Origin: Saprospiraceae bacterium
Lineage (GTDB): Bacteria; Bacteroidota; Bacteroidia; Chitinophagales; Saprospiraceae
NCBI GenBank assembly: GCA_024103005.1
Contig: JAGFJA010000001.1
Location: 1 to 52,764, forward strand
Reading direction: 5' to 3'
Length of the DNA: 52,764 nt
A model generated the notes under the pieces. That model searched no databases. It was given only the letters and a program-made list of their open reading frames with translations, and was not told the DNA's origin. The position numbers were made by a program, and so were the translations under genes. The stretch's first letter is position 1. Every line of letters starts with the position of its first letter. Below, one piece after another: positions 35,255 through 44,162 of the stretch.

Positions 35255-36631
35255 TTATTGATCAATGTTAAAAAGTGCCAGTTCTCTTTCGACCTTTACA
35301 CCGGCAAGAAATACTTTATATAACTGTATTTTGCAGGCGAGTTGGCTTGTTTTCCATTGGTTGCGGGCATCTATGGTTTCAATAAAGGTGGAGACGCCTT
35401 CTGTATAACCTTTGTCAATGAGTCTTCGATATGCAGACGCTGCTTCCACTTGTTTTTTACAGGCATCCAGGGTTTCCAGGGCGGTGCGCAGATTGTTGAT
35501 GGCAATTTTGGCTGACAGTTGCAGCTGTTGTTTAGAATAGTCCAGGACACTTTCGTTGCGGTCGAGGTCCAGCTTTGCCATTGCCGTTTTTTGTTTTATT
35601 CTGTTGGCGGAGAAAATAGGGACCTCTAATTGAAGTCCCAGAAGGAAATATCGGGACTGATTATTAAAACGCCAGTTTTCTGATTGCGAACCGAGGTCTA
35701 AGATGCCATTGAGCCGTGGCATGGCAGCACTTTTTTGTAATTGAATGGCTTCTTTATAGGAGGCCGAAGCAATGTGGAGTAAGCTCAATTCTTCTCTCTG
35801 TGAGTTGTCGGAATTACTTAGTAATAGAGCGCGGCATTCGGCCATAAGAGCTTCCTCGTCGATAGATGTATCAATGGAGGCAGTGTCAGGCCTGTTGAGG
35901 ATGAAGTTAAACCAATATTGGGCATTTTTAACGGCAGTTTCAGCGCTGAAGGCTTCATCTTCTATGGAAGCTATTTCCGCATCAGAGCGGAGGATATAGG
36001 CCGGGAGGCCTTTGCCGTGTTCGAGGAGACGACTGTTGACCCGCCGGCCTTCCCGTGCGAGGCCTATTGCTTCCGTATAGATACTTTTGACCTTGATAGC
36101 CATCAGATAGTTGAAATACGCTTCTTTGACGGTCGCTGCCAGTTGTCGTTTCTGAAGACGGAGGTTTGTTTCTGCAGCGATGATCTGATTTTCTGAAAGT
36201 CGGATATTGTGACCGACTTCAGCATTATATATTGGAATGGTGGTTCTGACCTTTGCATCATAAAAGTTGCTGGGCAGGAAGTTGATGGATTGGTTTTCGA
36301 TAGTAGGAAAACTGTTGGTATTGGTAAGGTGGTTGAGAGTTGTGTAAACGCCATTGAGCATATCGCCTACAGGAAGGTCGATGTTGCGCCCTCCGGCAGC
36401 TGTCTGATACCCCAGTTGGAAACTTGCCGTAGGGAGTCGGTACCCGGTTGCGATATTCTTAGCAAGATGCGCCTTGTCAATGTCCGTGCTTTTCTGATAC
36501 AGCAGCGGACTGTTCTGAAAGGCAATCCTGATATATATGTCGGGAAAGGCAGACTGACAATAAATTCCGGATTCCGGCAGAAAAAGGAGCAGGATGGTTG
36601 TCAGGCTGATATATTTTTCAATTTTTTTCAT
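35255..36631 (-). CDS. TolC-family outer-membrane efflux channel
   Basis: The 458-residue protein has a signal peptide (ISLTTILLLFLPESGIYC). Two similar halves of long helices typical of the outer-membrane efflux protein family are visible: LSENQIIAAETNLRLQKRQL in the first and KLDLDRNESVLDYSKQQLQL in the second, with AYRRLIDKGYTEGVSTFIET near the end. It forms the exit duct of the pump. Unusually close to its ATG (6 bases upstream) is a copy of the TetR operator, so repression could act here as well as at the operon promoter. Confidence 0.9.
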   Translation of the reverse strand: MKKIEKYISLTTILLLFLPESGIYCQSAFPDIYIRIAFQNSPLLYQKSTDIDKAHLAKNIATGYRLPTASFQLGYQTAAGGRNIDLPVGDMLNGVYTTLNHLTNTNSFPTIENQSINFLPSNFYDAKVRTTIPIYNAEVGHNIRLSENQIIAAETNLRLQKRQLAATVKEAYFNYLMAIKVKSIYTEAIGLAREGRRVNSRLLEHGKGLPAYILRSDAEIASIEDEAFSAETAVKNAQYWFNFILNRPDTASIDTSIDEEALMAECRALLLSNSDNSQREELSLLHIASASYKEAIQLQKSAAMPRLNGILDLGSQSENWRFNNQSRYFLLGLQLEVPIFSANRIKQKTAMAKLDLDRNESVLDYSKQQLQLSAKIAINNLRTALETLDACKKQVEAASAYRRLIDKGYTEGVSTFIETIDARNQWKTSQLACKIQLYKVFLAGVKVERELALFNIDQ

Positions 36632-36636
36632 TTTAA

Positions 36637-36649
36637 TTAACAGTGTTAA
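36637..36649 (-). promoter_or_regulatory. TetR-family operator, second copy
   Basis: TTAAC-AGT-GTTAA is a perfect 13-base palindrome with a three-base centre. Its reverse complement equals the core of the site at 37332-37348. It lies between the tetR stop and the channel gene start. Confidence 0.65.
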
Positions 36650-36667
36650 GTCATTGAGTAAAAAAAA

Positions 36668-37306
36668 TTATTTCAATCGTTCCAATACGCCAATAAAAGC
36701 GGAGAAGGTGCCATTTAAAATATCTTCAATATGGGTCATTTCTTTTTTGTGATTTTTGACAAAGTCGAGGTGCCCGTGCAGATTGAGTGTACACAGTCCA
36801 TGCAGAGTGCTCCATGCAATCATGGCAACATAGGAGGGGTCCATGCCTTTGAAATATCCTTTTTCCTGACATGCTGCCAGATTAGAATACAGGATATCAA
36901 AAGCCTGCTGACCTTCTTCCCAGCAAATTTCCGTTTCGCATTCCCGGATGTGATCCATGGGCTCTTTCAGGACAAACATCATCTCGTAGAATTCTGTATT
37001 TTCAATGGAAAACTGGATATAAATCCGTCCCATGACCTTTAGCCTTTCAAAGGGATCGTCAATGAGGCTAACCACACTCAGCTGATGTCCTAATAGCTTA
37101 AACCCTTCCACGTGTAAGGCATGAGCAATCTCGGCCTTATCCTTATAATACAGGTAGATGGTTGTCGGGCTGAATTCAATTTCCCGGGCAATTTTGCGGA
37201 TGGAAGTGGATTGATACCCATCTCTTATAAAAAGCCGTTTGGCTGCATCCAGAATGGCCTGCCGTAAAAATTCCTTGTGTTTAGTTTTTCTTTCCAGAAT
37301 TCCCAT
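36668..37306 (-). CDS. TetR-family transcriptional repressor of the efflux operon
   Basis: The ATG at 37306 gives 212 residues. A TTG seven codons earlier lies upstream of the predicted transcription start and is rejected. The N-terminal helix-turn-helix reads ILDAAKRLFIRDGYQSTSIR then KIAREIEFSPTTIYLYYKDK, the classical TetR pattern. The C-terminal ligand domain includes MIAWSTLHGLCTLNLHGHL. It is first in the operon with channel, adaptor and permease. Two matching palindromes flank it, so autoregulation plus control of the pump is the clear prediction. The inducer is unknown. Confidence 0.9.
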   Translation of the reverse strand: MGILERKTKHKEFLRQAILDAAKRLFIRDGYQSTSIRKIAREIEFSPTTIYLYYKDKAEIAHALHVEGFKLLGHQLSVVSLIDDPFERLKVMGRIYIQFSIENTEFYEMMFVLKEPMDHIRECETEICWEEGQQAFDILYSNLAACQEKGYFKGMDPSYVAMIAWSTLHGLCTLNLHGHLDFVKNHKKEMTHIEDILNGTFSAFIGVLERLK

Positions 37307-37324
37307 ACAATTAAAATAACACCG

Positions 37325-37348
37325 CAAAGATAATTAACACTGTTAATT
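37325..37348 (-). promoter_or_regulatory. tetR promoter -7 box overlapped by TetR operator
   Basis: On the minus strand the -7 box TATCTTTG occupies 37332-37325. Directly upstream, and sharing one base, is the 17-base palindrome AATTAAC-ACT-GTTAATT (37332-37348). The operator thus fills the spacer between the -33 region and the -7 box, so a bound repressor would block polymerase. Transcription would start near 37318, which fixes the ATG at 37306 as the start codon. Confidence 0.7.
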
Positions 37349-37572
37349 TTTAGATATACTTTTTGAAAAAATTTAAAAAATTATCTTTTCAGTTTATTTA
37401 TGAAGCACGAAGTTTCATGTTAAAGCCGGTATATACAGCGACAACGGAGGAATATGAAGTTGAAAAATAAAATAAGAAAGAAGCAATATTTGAATGAAAG
37501 GATATAGAGTGTCGTTTTGGTGTAAAAAAATCCGGCGAAGATGATTTTGCAACAGGATGAATTGTAGAAAAC

Positions 37573-37998
37573 TTACAGTTCTCTTTTCATGTAGGCGTAC
37601 GAGGTGCCTGTTTCGAAGACTTTTACACCGATGGTTGTAATTTTATTGGCGATGAGGATGTCGTAGTTTTCTTTGGCGATGATATTCAGGAAATATAGGC
37701 AAAGGTTTTCGGCGGTAGTGTCAAAGGGAAGAATGAAGTAGCGCCAGGCCTTTTCGTCAAAGACCTGTTTTAATTCGGTATCTTTTTCGGCAATAATGGT
37801 AGAGTGGTCTATCTGATCGATGTATGGTTCTACGATTTTTTTAATTTCGTTGAAGTCAATGACAAAGCCGTTTTCGTCTTGCTGGCCTTCAAATTCAACA
37901 GTCATTTTATAGGAGTGCCCGTGCAGGTGTCTGCATTTTCCACTGTGCCAGGGCAGTCGGTGAGCTGCTTCCCATTTGAATGTCTTAGCTACTATCAT
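37573..37998 (-). CDS. queD: 6-carboxy-tetrahydropterin synthase
   Basis: The 141-residue enzyme converts dihydroneopterin triphosphate to 6-carboxytetrahydropterin in preQ0/queuosine synthesis. The zinc ligands and catalytic Cys lie in AAHRLPWHSGKCRHLHGHSY (residues 11-30). VIDFNEIKKIVEPYIDQIDH and AENLCLYFLNII follow the family pattern, and a C-terminal Glu lies in VFETGTSYAYM. The length is typical. No other queuosine genes are in the window. A tetrahydropterin branch enzyme of the same family is the alternative, notable because an alkylglycerol monooxygenase-like protein, whose animal relative needs a pterin, lies elsewhere in the window. Confidence 0.88.
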   Translation of the reverse strand: MIVAKTFKWEAAHRLPWHSGKCRHLHGHSYKMTVEFEGQQDENGFVIDFNEIKKIVEPYIDQIDHSTIIAEKDTELKQVFDEKAWRYFILPFDTTAENLCLYFLNIIAKENYDILIANKITTIGVKVFETGTSYAYMKREL

Positions 37999-38076
37999 TT
38001 CACATCGTTGGATTTTGACTTAAAATCTCAGCAAAGTTATTCAAAAAGACATTCATTCTATGAAAAATAAAATTAA

Positions 38077-38331
38077 TCATCTTTTATTTTTCAGTATCCA
38101 TGTCAGTAGTTGGTCCAGCAAGACGGCATTGAGTGAATATACCGGATTCTTTCTGCTTTTATCGATTTTAATAAGTTTTGCCGTTTTAAGAATTTCCAAG
38201 TGATGTGCTACTTGTTGCCTTGTCAGGCTGAATGACGTTGCGATTTCATCCGATGTCATTTCCCTGATTTTAAGCATTTCAATGATTTGGCGACGGGTTT
38301 CATCATCCAGCGCTTTAAATACTGAGTTCAT
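38077..38331 (-). CDS. small ArsR-like winged-helix regulator
   Basis: This 84-residue protein is nearly all a winged helix: FKALDDETRRQIIEMLKIRE, then MTSDEIATSFSLTRQQVAHH and LEILKTAKLIKIDKSRKNPV with YSLNA in the wing. This is the ArsR pattern, without the metal-binding Cys of SmtB/ArsR types. It is shorter than usual (about 100) and ends just after the wing. A 14-base palindrome sits 27 bases upstream of its ATG, suggesting self-control. Target genes are not evident; queD lies 78 bases downstream on the same strand. Confidence 0.8.
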   Translation of the reverse strand: MNSVFKALDDETRRQIIEMLKIREMTSDEIATSFSLTRQQVAHHLEILKTAKLIKIDKSRKNPVYSLNAVLLDQLLTWILKNKR

Positions 38332-38358
38332 AATCTTGTCACAATTTAAATTAAATCG

Positions 38359-38372
38359 GATAATTGATTATC
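38359..38372 (-). promoter_or_regulatory. candidate operator of the ArsR-like gene
   Basis: GATAAT-TG-ATTATC is a perfect inverted repeat with a 2-base centre, placed 27 bases upstream of the regulator's start codon, where an autorepressor would bind. Confidence 0.4.
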
Positions 38373-38561
38373 TCTAAGTATAAAACTAATTATTACGTAA
38401 TCATCTTATAACTTTTAAGTGTAGTAATTTATTTAAAATTGAGAAAATATTTAGTCCTTCCTATAAATAATCAGGATGAATGCTGATAATAAATTGGCGG
38501 GGGGAAGGGTTTTTGCTGGGTCTTAAATACCTCTGTTTTTAATATTTGCTGCAATTTCTTA

Positions 38562-38832
38562 GAAACGGTTTAATTCAGGAATTTTTTTGAAAGAGCTTAT
38601 AAAGTGTTGTTTGATAGCACTGCTGTTTGTGGCTTTGCCGTTTGAAGGATTATCGCCTGTTTGTTATCCGGGATGTTCAGCATACCGAAGTGCCTCTTGT
38701 TGAGACGGTAGGATACATTCCGGAGGAATTACAGATAGCATATTATCAGAAATATGTACATTAACATAAACTATTTATAATCAACAATTTAATCGAATAT
38801 ATGAATAATTAGTAGCCTGTATTATTCTGATT
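38562..38832 (+). repeat. diverged repeat, copy B: decayed gene 3' end plus conserved flank
   Basis: This copy aligns with 24002-24275. Its first frame, AYKVLFDSTAVCGFAV (from about 38590), is broken. A second frame ends DVQHTEVPLVETVGYIPEEL followed by QIAYYQKYVH and a stop at 38761-38763. The 70 bases after the stop, ending TATTATTCTGATTATC, are the best-conserved part between copies. No gene product is recognised. It lies in the 38332-38974 gap, which otherwise holds only the regulator's upstream region and the valS promoter. Confidence 0.65.
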
Positions 38833-38935
38833 ATCTTAAAGTTGCCAACATCGAAGCCTTAAATATTTTTTTTACAAATAATTCTGCAATGGTTTCAATA
38901 TTAATGTACCTTATCCCACTTTACCAAATTTCACC

Positions 38936-38943
38936 TAAATTTG
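38936..38943 (+). promoter_or_regulatory. likely valS promoter -7 box
   Basis: TAAATTTG matches TAnnTTTG and lies 31 bases before the valS ATG. No clear TTG is seen at the -33 position, so this is a weak call. Confidence 0.4.
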
Positions 38944-38974
38944 CAGCCACAAATTTTTAAGTTCAAAGCCGGAA

Positions 38975-41602
38975 ATGACGACACTGAATAAAACATACAA
39001 CCCTCAGGATATTGAATCCAAATGGTACAGCTACTGGATGGACCATAATTATTTTCATTCTACACCCGATGACAGAGAGTCTTATTCAATCGTCATCCCC
39101 CCTCCCAATGTCACCGGGATTCTCCACATGGGGCATATTCTCAACAATACCATTCAGGATATCCTCATTCGCCGAGCCAGACTGAAAGGTAAAAACGCTT
39201 GCTGGGTACCTGGAACGGACCACGCATCCATAGCCACTGAAGCAAAAGTGGTAAAATGGCTCAGAGAAGAAAAAGGTCTTAAGAAATCAGACCTGACAAG
39301 GGATGAATTCCTCAAATATGCCTGGGAATGGACGGATAAATACGGCGGCATCATCCTCAATCAGCTGAAAAGACTGGGTGCTTCCTGTGACTGGGACCGT
39401 ACCGCCTTTACCATGGATGATGTGCGTAGTAAGGGCGTTATCAAAGCCTTTGTCGATCTTTACAACAACGGAAAAATATTTCGCGGTCTTCGCATGATCA
39501 ATTGGGACCCTCATGCTCAGACCGTTTTGTCCAACGAAGAGGTTATTTATAACGAAGAAAATGCCCGGCTGTTCAAACTAAAATACATTCAGGAAGACGA
39601 TCCTTCAAAGGCTCTTGTCATCTCAACCCAACGACCTGAAACCATTATGGCAGACGTCGCTATCGCAGTACATCCCGACGATCCGCGGTATCAATCATGG
39701 ATAGGAAGTCGCGTCCTCATTCCCCTTATCAACAAGCCCATTCCGGTCATTGCAGATACCTACGTCGATATCGAATTTGGTACCGGTGCACTAAAAATAA
39801 CTCCTGCACACGACATCAATGACTATCAACTCGGTGAAAAGCACGGCCTTGAAGTCATTGATATCCTCAATGGCGACGGTACACTCAATGAAAAGGCTAT
39901 CATCCTCGTCGGGCAAGATCGCTTCGAAGCCCGCAAAAACATCGTGAAGATGCTGGAAGATGCCGGACTCCTGGACGGTATCATCGACTATCGTACCAAT
40001 ATCGGAAGGTCAGAACGCACTAATGCCGTCGTCGAACCCCGACTGAGTCTTCAGTGGTTTGTCGATATGGATTCCCTGGCAAAGCCGGCCCTCGATGCCG
40101 TAAATCAAGGCGACATCCAGTTCTATCCTAAAAATCTGGTTAATACCTATAACCATTGGTTGGAAAACATTCGCAGCTGGTGTATAAGCCGACAGCTCTG
40201 GTGGGGACATCGCATTCCCGCCTACTATTATGGTGATGATATCTTCGTCGCATCCAGTCGCGATGAAGCAGAAGCTATGGCTATGGAAAAGTACGGAGAG
40301 GACTTTAATAGGGATCTCCTGATTCAGGATGAAGACGTGTTGGATACATGGTTTTCAAGTTGGCTATGGCCTATTACTGTCTTTGACGGATTCGGTGACC
40401 CGAAGGAGTACAACTATTACGTCCCGACAAGTGCCCTTGTCACAGGCTGGGATATTATCTTCCTCTGGGTGGCACGCATGATAATGGCAGGATATGAATG
40501 GAAGCAGGAGCGACCCTTTGCTGACGTCTATTTTACCGGAATGGTAAGAGACAAGCAACGTCGCAAGATGAGCAAATCTTTGGGTAATTCGCCGGATGCG
40601 CTTGGCCTGATAGATACATACGGTGCCGACGGAGTACGTTTTGGGATGATGTCTTCTTCTCCTGCCGGAGGCGACCTGCTTTTTGATGAAAAATTATGCG
40701 AGCAGGGACGTAATTTCTGTAATAAAATATGGAATGCCCTCAGACTCGTCACTTCATGGGAGGTTACCGGCACAGCTGATGCCGGAATCAGGGCAAAAAA
40801 CAAGCTTGCTTATGATCTGATGCGACAGAAAATCAGCGAAGTGCAACAGCAGACAGAAGTTAACTTTGAAAGTTACCGTCTATCCGAGAACCTGATTCTT
40901 ATCTATTCACTGATTTGGGATGATTTTTGTGCCTACTATCTTGAGATGATCAAACCTGCTTACGGCAGCCCGATTGACGCCGGGACACTAGCTGAGGCTA
41001 ATGCTCTTTTTTCTGATTTGATGATTATTCTTCATCCGTTTATGCCATTTATCTCTGAAGAAGTTTATCAGCACACAAAGACTGCCGAAATGCCTGACTG
41101 CATTGTATCCAAATATCCCGAACCGGTTGAAAACAATTCAGCCCTTAAAGAAAGCTTTGGATTCTTCAAGGACTTTGTAACTCAGATACGTGACATCCGC
41201 AATAAGAATGGATTGAAGCAAAAAGAACAATTGCCGGTATATCTGGATGGTGACATATCGAACTTTTTCAACTTGAAAGGATATCGGGCCCTCCTGGAGT
41301 CCATAGCCTTTGTAAGCGTCCATGATAACAATGACCTCATTGCCGATCAATCTGTCAGCGCCTTAGTACGAACTGTAAAGGTTCAGGTGCAGATGCCCGT
41401 TAAATCGGTAAATAAGGATGAAGCAAAAGCAGAAATATTGGAAAAAATAAAATATTACGAAGGATTTGTAAATGCCATCAACAAAAAACTGGAGAATGCC
41501 AAATTCGTTGAGAATGCCCCTCCTGCGGTAATCGAGAAGGAAAGGAAAAAACTGGCTGACAGCTTATCCAATATTGAAAGCCTTAAGAAAGAGTTGGAAT
41601 GA
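38975..41602 (+). CDS. valS: valyl-tRNA synthetase
   Basis: The 875-residue class I synthetase charges tRNA-Val. The HIGH-type motif is HMGH at 51-54, in PPPNVTGILHMGHILN. KMSKS is at 531-535, in RRKMSKSLGN. The editing (CP1) insert includes RPETIMADVAIAVHP and FGTGALKITPAHDINDYQLG, and WCISRQLWWGHRIPAYY is diagnostic of ValS. The C-terminal coiled coil is present (YYEGFVNAINKKLENAKFVE). The length is normal for bacteria. It appears intact. Confidence 0.97.
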   Translation: MTTLNKTYNPQDIESKWYSYWMDHNYFHSTPDDRESYSIVIPPPNVTGILHMGHILNNTIQDILIRRARLKGKNACWVPGTDHASIATEAKVVKWLREEKGLKKSDLTRDEFLKYAWEWTDKYGGIILNQLKRLGASCDWDRTAFTMDDVRSKGVIKAFVDLYNNGKIFRGLRMINWDPHAQTVLSNEEVIYNEENARLFKLKYIQEDDPSKALVISTQRPETIMADVAIAVHPDDPRYQSWIGSRVLIPLINKPIPVIADTYVDIEFGTGALKITPAHDINDYQLGEKHGLEVIDILNGDGTLNEKAIILVGQDRFEARKNIVKMLEDAGLLDGIIDYRTNIGRSERTNAVVEPRLSLQWFVDMDSLAKPALDAVNQGDIQFYPKNLVNTYNHWLENIRSWCISRQLWWGHRIPAYYYGDDIFVASSRDEAEAMAMEKYGEDFNRDLLIQDEDVLDTWFSSWLWPITVFDGFGDPKEYNYYVPTSALVTGWDIIFLWVARMIMAGYEWKQERPFADVYFTGMVRDKQRRKMSKSLGNSPDALGLIDTYGADGVRFGMMSSSPAGGDLLFDEKLCEQGRNFCNKIWNALRLVTSWEVTGTADAGIRAKNKLAYDLMRQKISEVQQQTEVNFESYRLSENLILIYSLIWDDFCAYYLEMIKPAYGSPIDAGTLAEANALFSDLMIILHPFMPFISEEVYQHTKTAEMPDCIVSKYPEPVENNSALKESFGFFKDFVTQIRDIRNKNGLKQKEQLPVYLDGDISNFFNLKGYRALLESIAFVSVHDNNDLIADQSVSALVRTVKVQVQMPVKSVNKDEAKAEILEKIKYYEGFVNAINKKLENAKFVENAPPAVIEKERKKLADSLSNIESLKKELE

Positions 41603-41711
41603 AATAAATTTTTGGGAAAAAGAATTCCTCTCTTTTAATCTTTATGTCCTCAATATTGTTATCTCTTCCGATAATCAAATAAAATTAACTTTAATAAATA
41701 CTACTGAAAAG

Positions 41712-42218
41712 ATGGGATTATCACAAGCATTATCAGGTGAAATAGGTCATGAATCAAAAAGTACACTGAAGTTGCTGGAAAGGGTGCCGGATGAGCACTT
41801 TGACTGGCGCCCGCATGAAAAATCAATGACACTCAAGGCTCTTGCTACGCATATCGCCCAATTGGGAGGCTATCCTGCAATTATCCTTAATACGGATGTT
41901 CTTGACTTTGCAAATAGTCCGATTAAAAAACCTGAAATCAATGGCACAGTTGACCTTGTCCGATTGTTCCAAAACAATAATGAGGATACTCTGGCGGCAT
42001 TGGCGAAGGCAGGAGAGGATGATTTCAAACAATTGTGGACGCTTCGGGTGGGTGAGCATATAGTCCTGGAGGCGCCGCGTGCAATAGCGATACGTCAGGT
42101 AGGTCTTAATCACCTTTATCATCACAGGGCTCAACTTGGGGTTTATCTTCGCATACTCAATATCCCGATACCGGGAATGTATGGTCCAAGCGCCGATGAA
42201 GGGCTTAGGACAAAATAA
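41712..42218 (+). CDS. DinB-family protein
   Basis: The frame is open from within valS (41574), but homology begins at the ATG at 41712, giving 168 residues. The four-helix DinB fold is indicated by LKLLERVPDEHFDWRPHEKS, LATHIAQLGGY (first His) and HLYHHRAQLGVYLR (paired His), the metal-binding triad of the family. Many relatives are thiol transferases or have no known role. It is 109 bases after valS. A strong terminator follows. Confidence 0.85.
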   Translation: MGLSQALSGEIGHESKSTLKLLERVPDEHFDWRPHEKSMTLKALATHIAQLGGYPAIILNTDVLDFANSPIKKPEINGTVDLVRLFQNNNEDTLAALAKAGEDDFKQLWTLRVGEHIVLEAPRAIAIRQVGLNHLYHHRAQLGVYLRILNIPIPGMYGPSADEGLRTK

Positions 42219-42238
42219 ATCTTTGTCAGATATACCGG

Positions 42239-42299
42239 TATCCCTGAACTTTTAGGGATATAAAAACGGTAATGACTGATCTCAGGTCATTACCGTTTT
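42239..42299 (+). terminator. two hairpins: terminator between convergent DinB and DUF937 genes
   Basis: TATCCCT (42239-42245) pairs with AGGGATA (42254-42260). Directly after it a 14-bp perfect stem, AAAACGGTAATGAC (42263-42276) with GTCATTACCGTTTT (42286-42299), has A and T tails on the two sides. It can stop transcription from both directions. Confidence 0.9.
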
Positions 42300-42371
42300 A
42301 TTAAAAAATATCATATCGTTACCGGAGGGGATTAACTGAAAAGAATCCATCTTATCTCCTGTATCTTCAGA

Positions 42372-43001
42372 TTATTTCCGTCCGAAGATGCTGCCAAGCA
42401 AACCGCCCAGGAAGCCTGATTTTTTCTGCTTACCTGATACGGCACTCAAAACATCTCCTACACCCAGCTGACCATCACCATCCTGGTCGAGGATGGAGGT
42501 CAAGATGCCACCGCTTACAGAAGAAGAACTTCCGGCGTTACCCAATATACCACCAAGGACACTGCCTAGACCGCCACTATTGCTGACATTTTCGTTTCTG
42601 GTCTGACGTCCGAGATATCCCATGACAATAGGTGCCAGCATGGCGATTATTTTGGCGACATCCATGGCTCCTACACCGGTTTTCTGGCTGATGGCATTTT
42701 CGACATTTGATTTATTTCCTCCAAGAATATGACCCAGAATTCCATTACCGTCAGTCGTATCTCCCATATTCAAAAAGCCTGAAAGGTTGTCCAGGATACT
42801 TCCGTCGTGCTTCTTTAAGGCATTCATAATACCGGAAGCACCATCTTCAGAAGATGCATTTTTTTGTAACATCCCCAGCAATACAGGAAAGGCGGCACCG
42901 ATTACCGAAGAGGTATCTTTTTCAGAAGTACCAACCTGATTTCCGATGCCACTGATAATTTGCTGTCCTAATCCGCTGTTTAATAATTGTGTAAAATCCA
43001 T
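42372..43001 (-). CDS. DUF937-domain protein
   Basis: The 209-residue protein has no signal peptide. The DUF937 pattern is visible in GAAFPVLLGMLQKNASSEDG, HDGSILDNLSGFLN and GILGHILGGNKSNVENAIS, then KIIAMLAPIVMGYLGRQ. A Gly/Ser-rich stretch leads to LDQDGDGQLGVGDVLSAVSG, a calcium-loop-like (EF-hand/dockerin-like) motif, and a Gly-rich end. DUF937 proteins are widespread; their role is not established. It is transcribed alone, convergent with the DinB gene. Confidence 0.85.
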   Translation of the reverse strand: MDFTQLLNSGLGQQIISGIGNQVGTSEKDTSSVIGAAFPVLLGMLQKNASSEDGASGIMNALKKHDGSILDNLSGFLNMGDTTDGNGILGHILGGNKSNVENAISQKTGVGAMDVAKIIAMLAPIVMGYLGRQTRNENVSNSGGLGSVLGGILGNAGSSSSVSGGILTSILDQDGDGQLGVGDVLSAVSGKQKKSGFLGGLLGSIFGRK

Positions 43002-43265
43002 TTTTTATTTTTTAGCATTTAAACAGCAATATAGTGAAATAATTCAAATTTTGCCCTTATTGTGATTTTATTATGATAAAACTAAAAAATTCACCTTGCA
43101 ATATTCATGAAAAAGGTCAAAGGATAAGTAGAATAAAGATTCATTCCGACACAACCTTCCGAATGAAACGGATGTTATCCATAGTATTATTATTAAAATA
43201 AAATTCAATTCTGCTTCGAAAAGAAGAAATATGTACCTTCGCAGCTTAATTGATTGTCTTATACA

Positions 43266-44159
43266 ATGAAAGAAAAAGTAACAGATATCGACCAGTTGAA
43301 GCAGATAGCCTCTCAGGTGCGTCGAGATATTCTCCGAATGGTTTATTTTGCATCAAGCGGTCATCCGGGTGGTTCATTGGGTTGCACTGACATGATGACA
43401 GCTCTGTATTTCAGGGTTATGAATCAGTCGGACAACTTTGAGATGAATGCTAAAGGTCAGGATGCATTTTTTATGTCCAACGGGCATATATCTCCGGTAT
43501 TGTATAGTGTTTTAGCTCGTCGAGGTTATTTCCCGCTGGAAGAACTCTCTACGTTCCGTAAAATCAATAGCCGGCTTCAGGGACATCCCACTACCCATGA
43601 AGGCCTTCCGGGTATCCGGGTAGCCACAGGTTCTCTCGGGCAGGGATTTTCGGTTGGAGTAGGCATGGCATTGGCCAAGAAAATGGACAATGATCCAGGC
43701 TTTGTGCATGTATCCACAGGCGATGGAGAGCTTCAGGAAGGTCAGATATGGGAAGCAGCGATGTTTGCTCCTTTTCACAAATTGGACAATCTGATTGTGA
43801 CAGTGGACTGGAATGGTCAGCAGATCGATGGCCCCAATGATAAAATCCTCAGCCTTGGCGACCTTGAAGGCAAATGGCGCACCTTCGGGTGGCGTGTTGT
43901 TGTCACTGACGGTAATGATATGGCGTCTATCGTCCATGCACTTGAAGAGGCCAGAACGCATCGCGGCACGGAAATTCCGACGGTTATCCTGATGCGTACC
44001 AATATGGGACAGGGTGTTGATTTTATGATGGGCACCAATGCATGGCACGGAAAAGCACCAAATATGGAACAGACAGAGAAAGGACTGGCTCAGCTGAAAG
44101 AAACGCTGGGCGATTATGTGTATAATGAAAACTATCAGGCTCCACATTTAAAACATTAA
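43266..44159 (+). CDS. transketolase, N-terminal (thiamine-diphosphate-binding) subunit
   Basis: Using the ATG at 43266 (the frame also has an upstream TTG) gives 297 residues. SSGHPGGSLGCTDMMTAL, GHPTTHEGLPGI and TGSLGQGFSVGVGMALAKK lead to the thiamine-binding HVSTGDGELQEGQIWEAAMF and VDWNGQQIDG (GDG...N motif). It moves two-carbon units between sugar phosphates together with the next gene's product. The enzyme is split into two subunits here, as in archaea and many Bacteroidota. It is first of five tightly packed genes. Confidence 0.93.
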   Translation: MKEKVTDIDQLKQIASQVRRDILRMVYFASSGHPGGSLGCTDMMTALYFRVMNQSDNFEMNAKGQDAFFMSNGHISPVLYSVLARRGYFPLEELSTFRKINSRLQGHPTTHEGLPGIRVATGSLGQGFSVGVGMALAKKMDNDPGFVHVSTGDGELQEGQIWEAAMFAPFHKLDNLIVTVDWNGQQIDGPNDKILSLGDLEGKWRTFGWRVVVTDGNDMASIVHALEEARTHRGTEIPTVILMRTNMGQGVDFMMGTNAWHGKAPNMEQTEKGLAQLKETLGDYVYNENYQAPHLKH

Positions 44160-44162
44160 ACC

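Noticed and set aside
37307-37327. TTG start seven codons upstream for the TetR protein
   Set aside because: It lies upstream of the predicted transcription start defined by the TATCTTTG box; the ATG at 37306 fits better.
41574-41711. Upstream extension of the DinB gene into valS
   Set aside because: The extra 46 residues overlap the ValS coiled coil and are not DinB-like; the ATG at 41712 starts the family domain.
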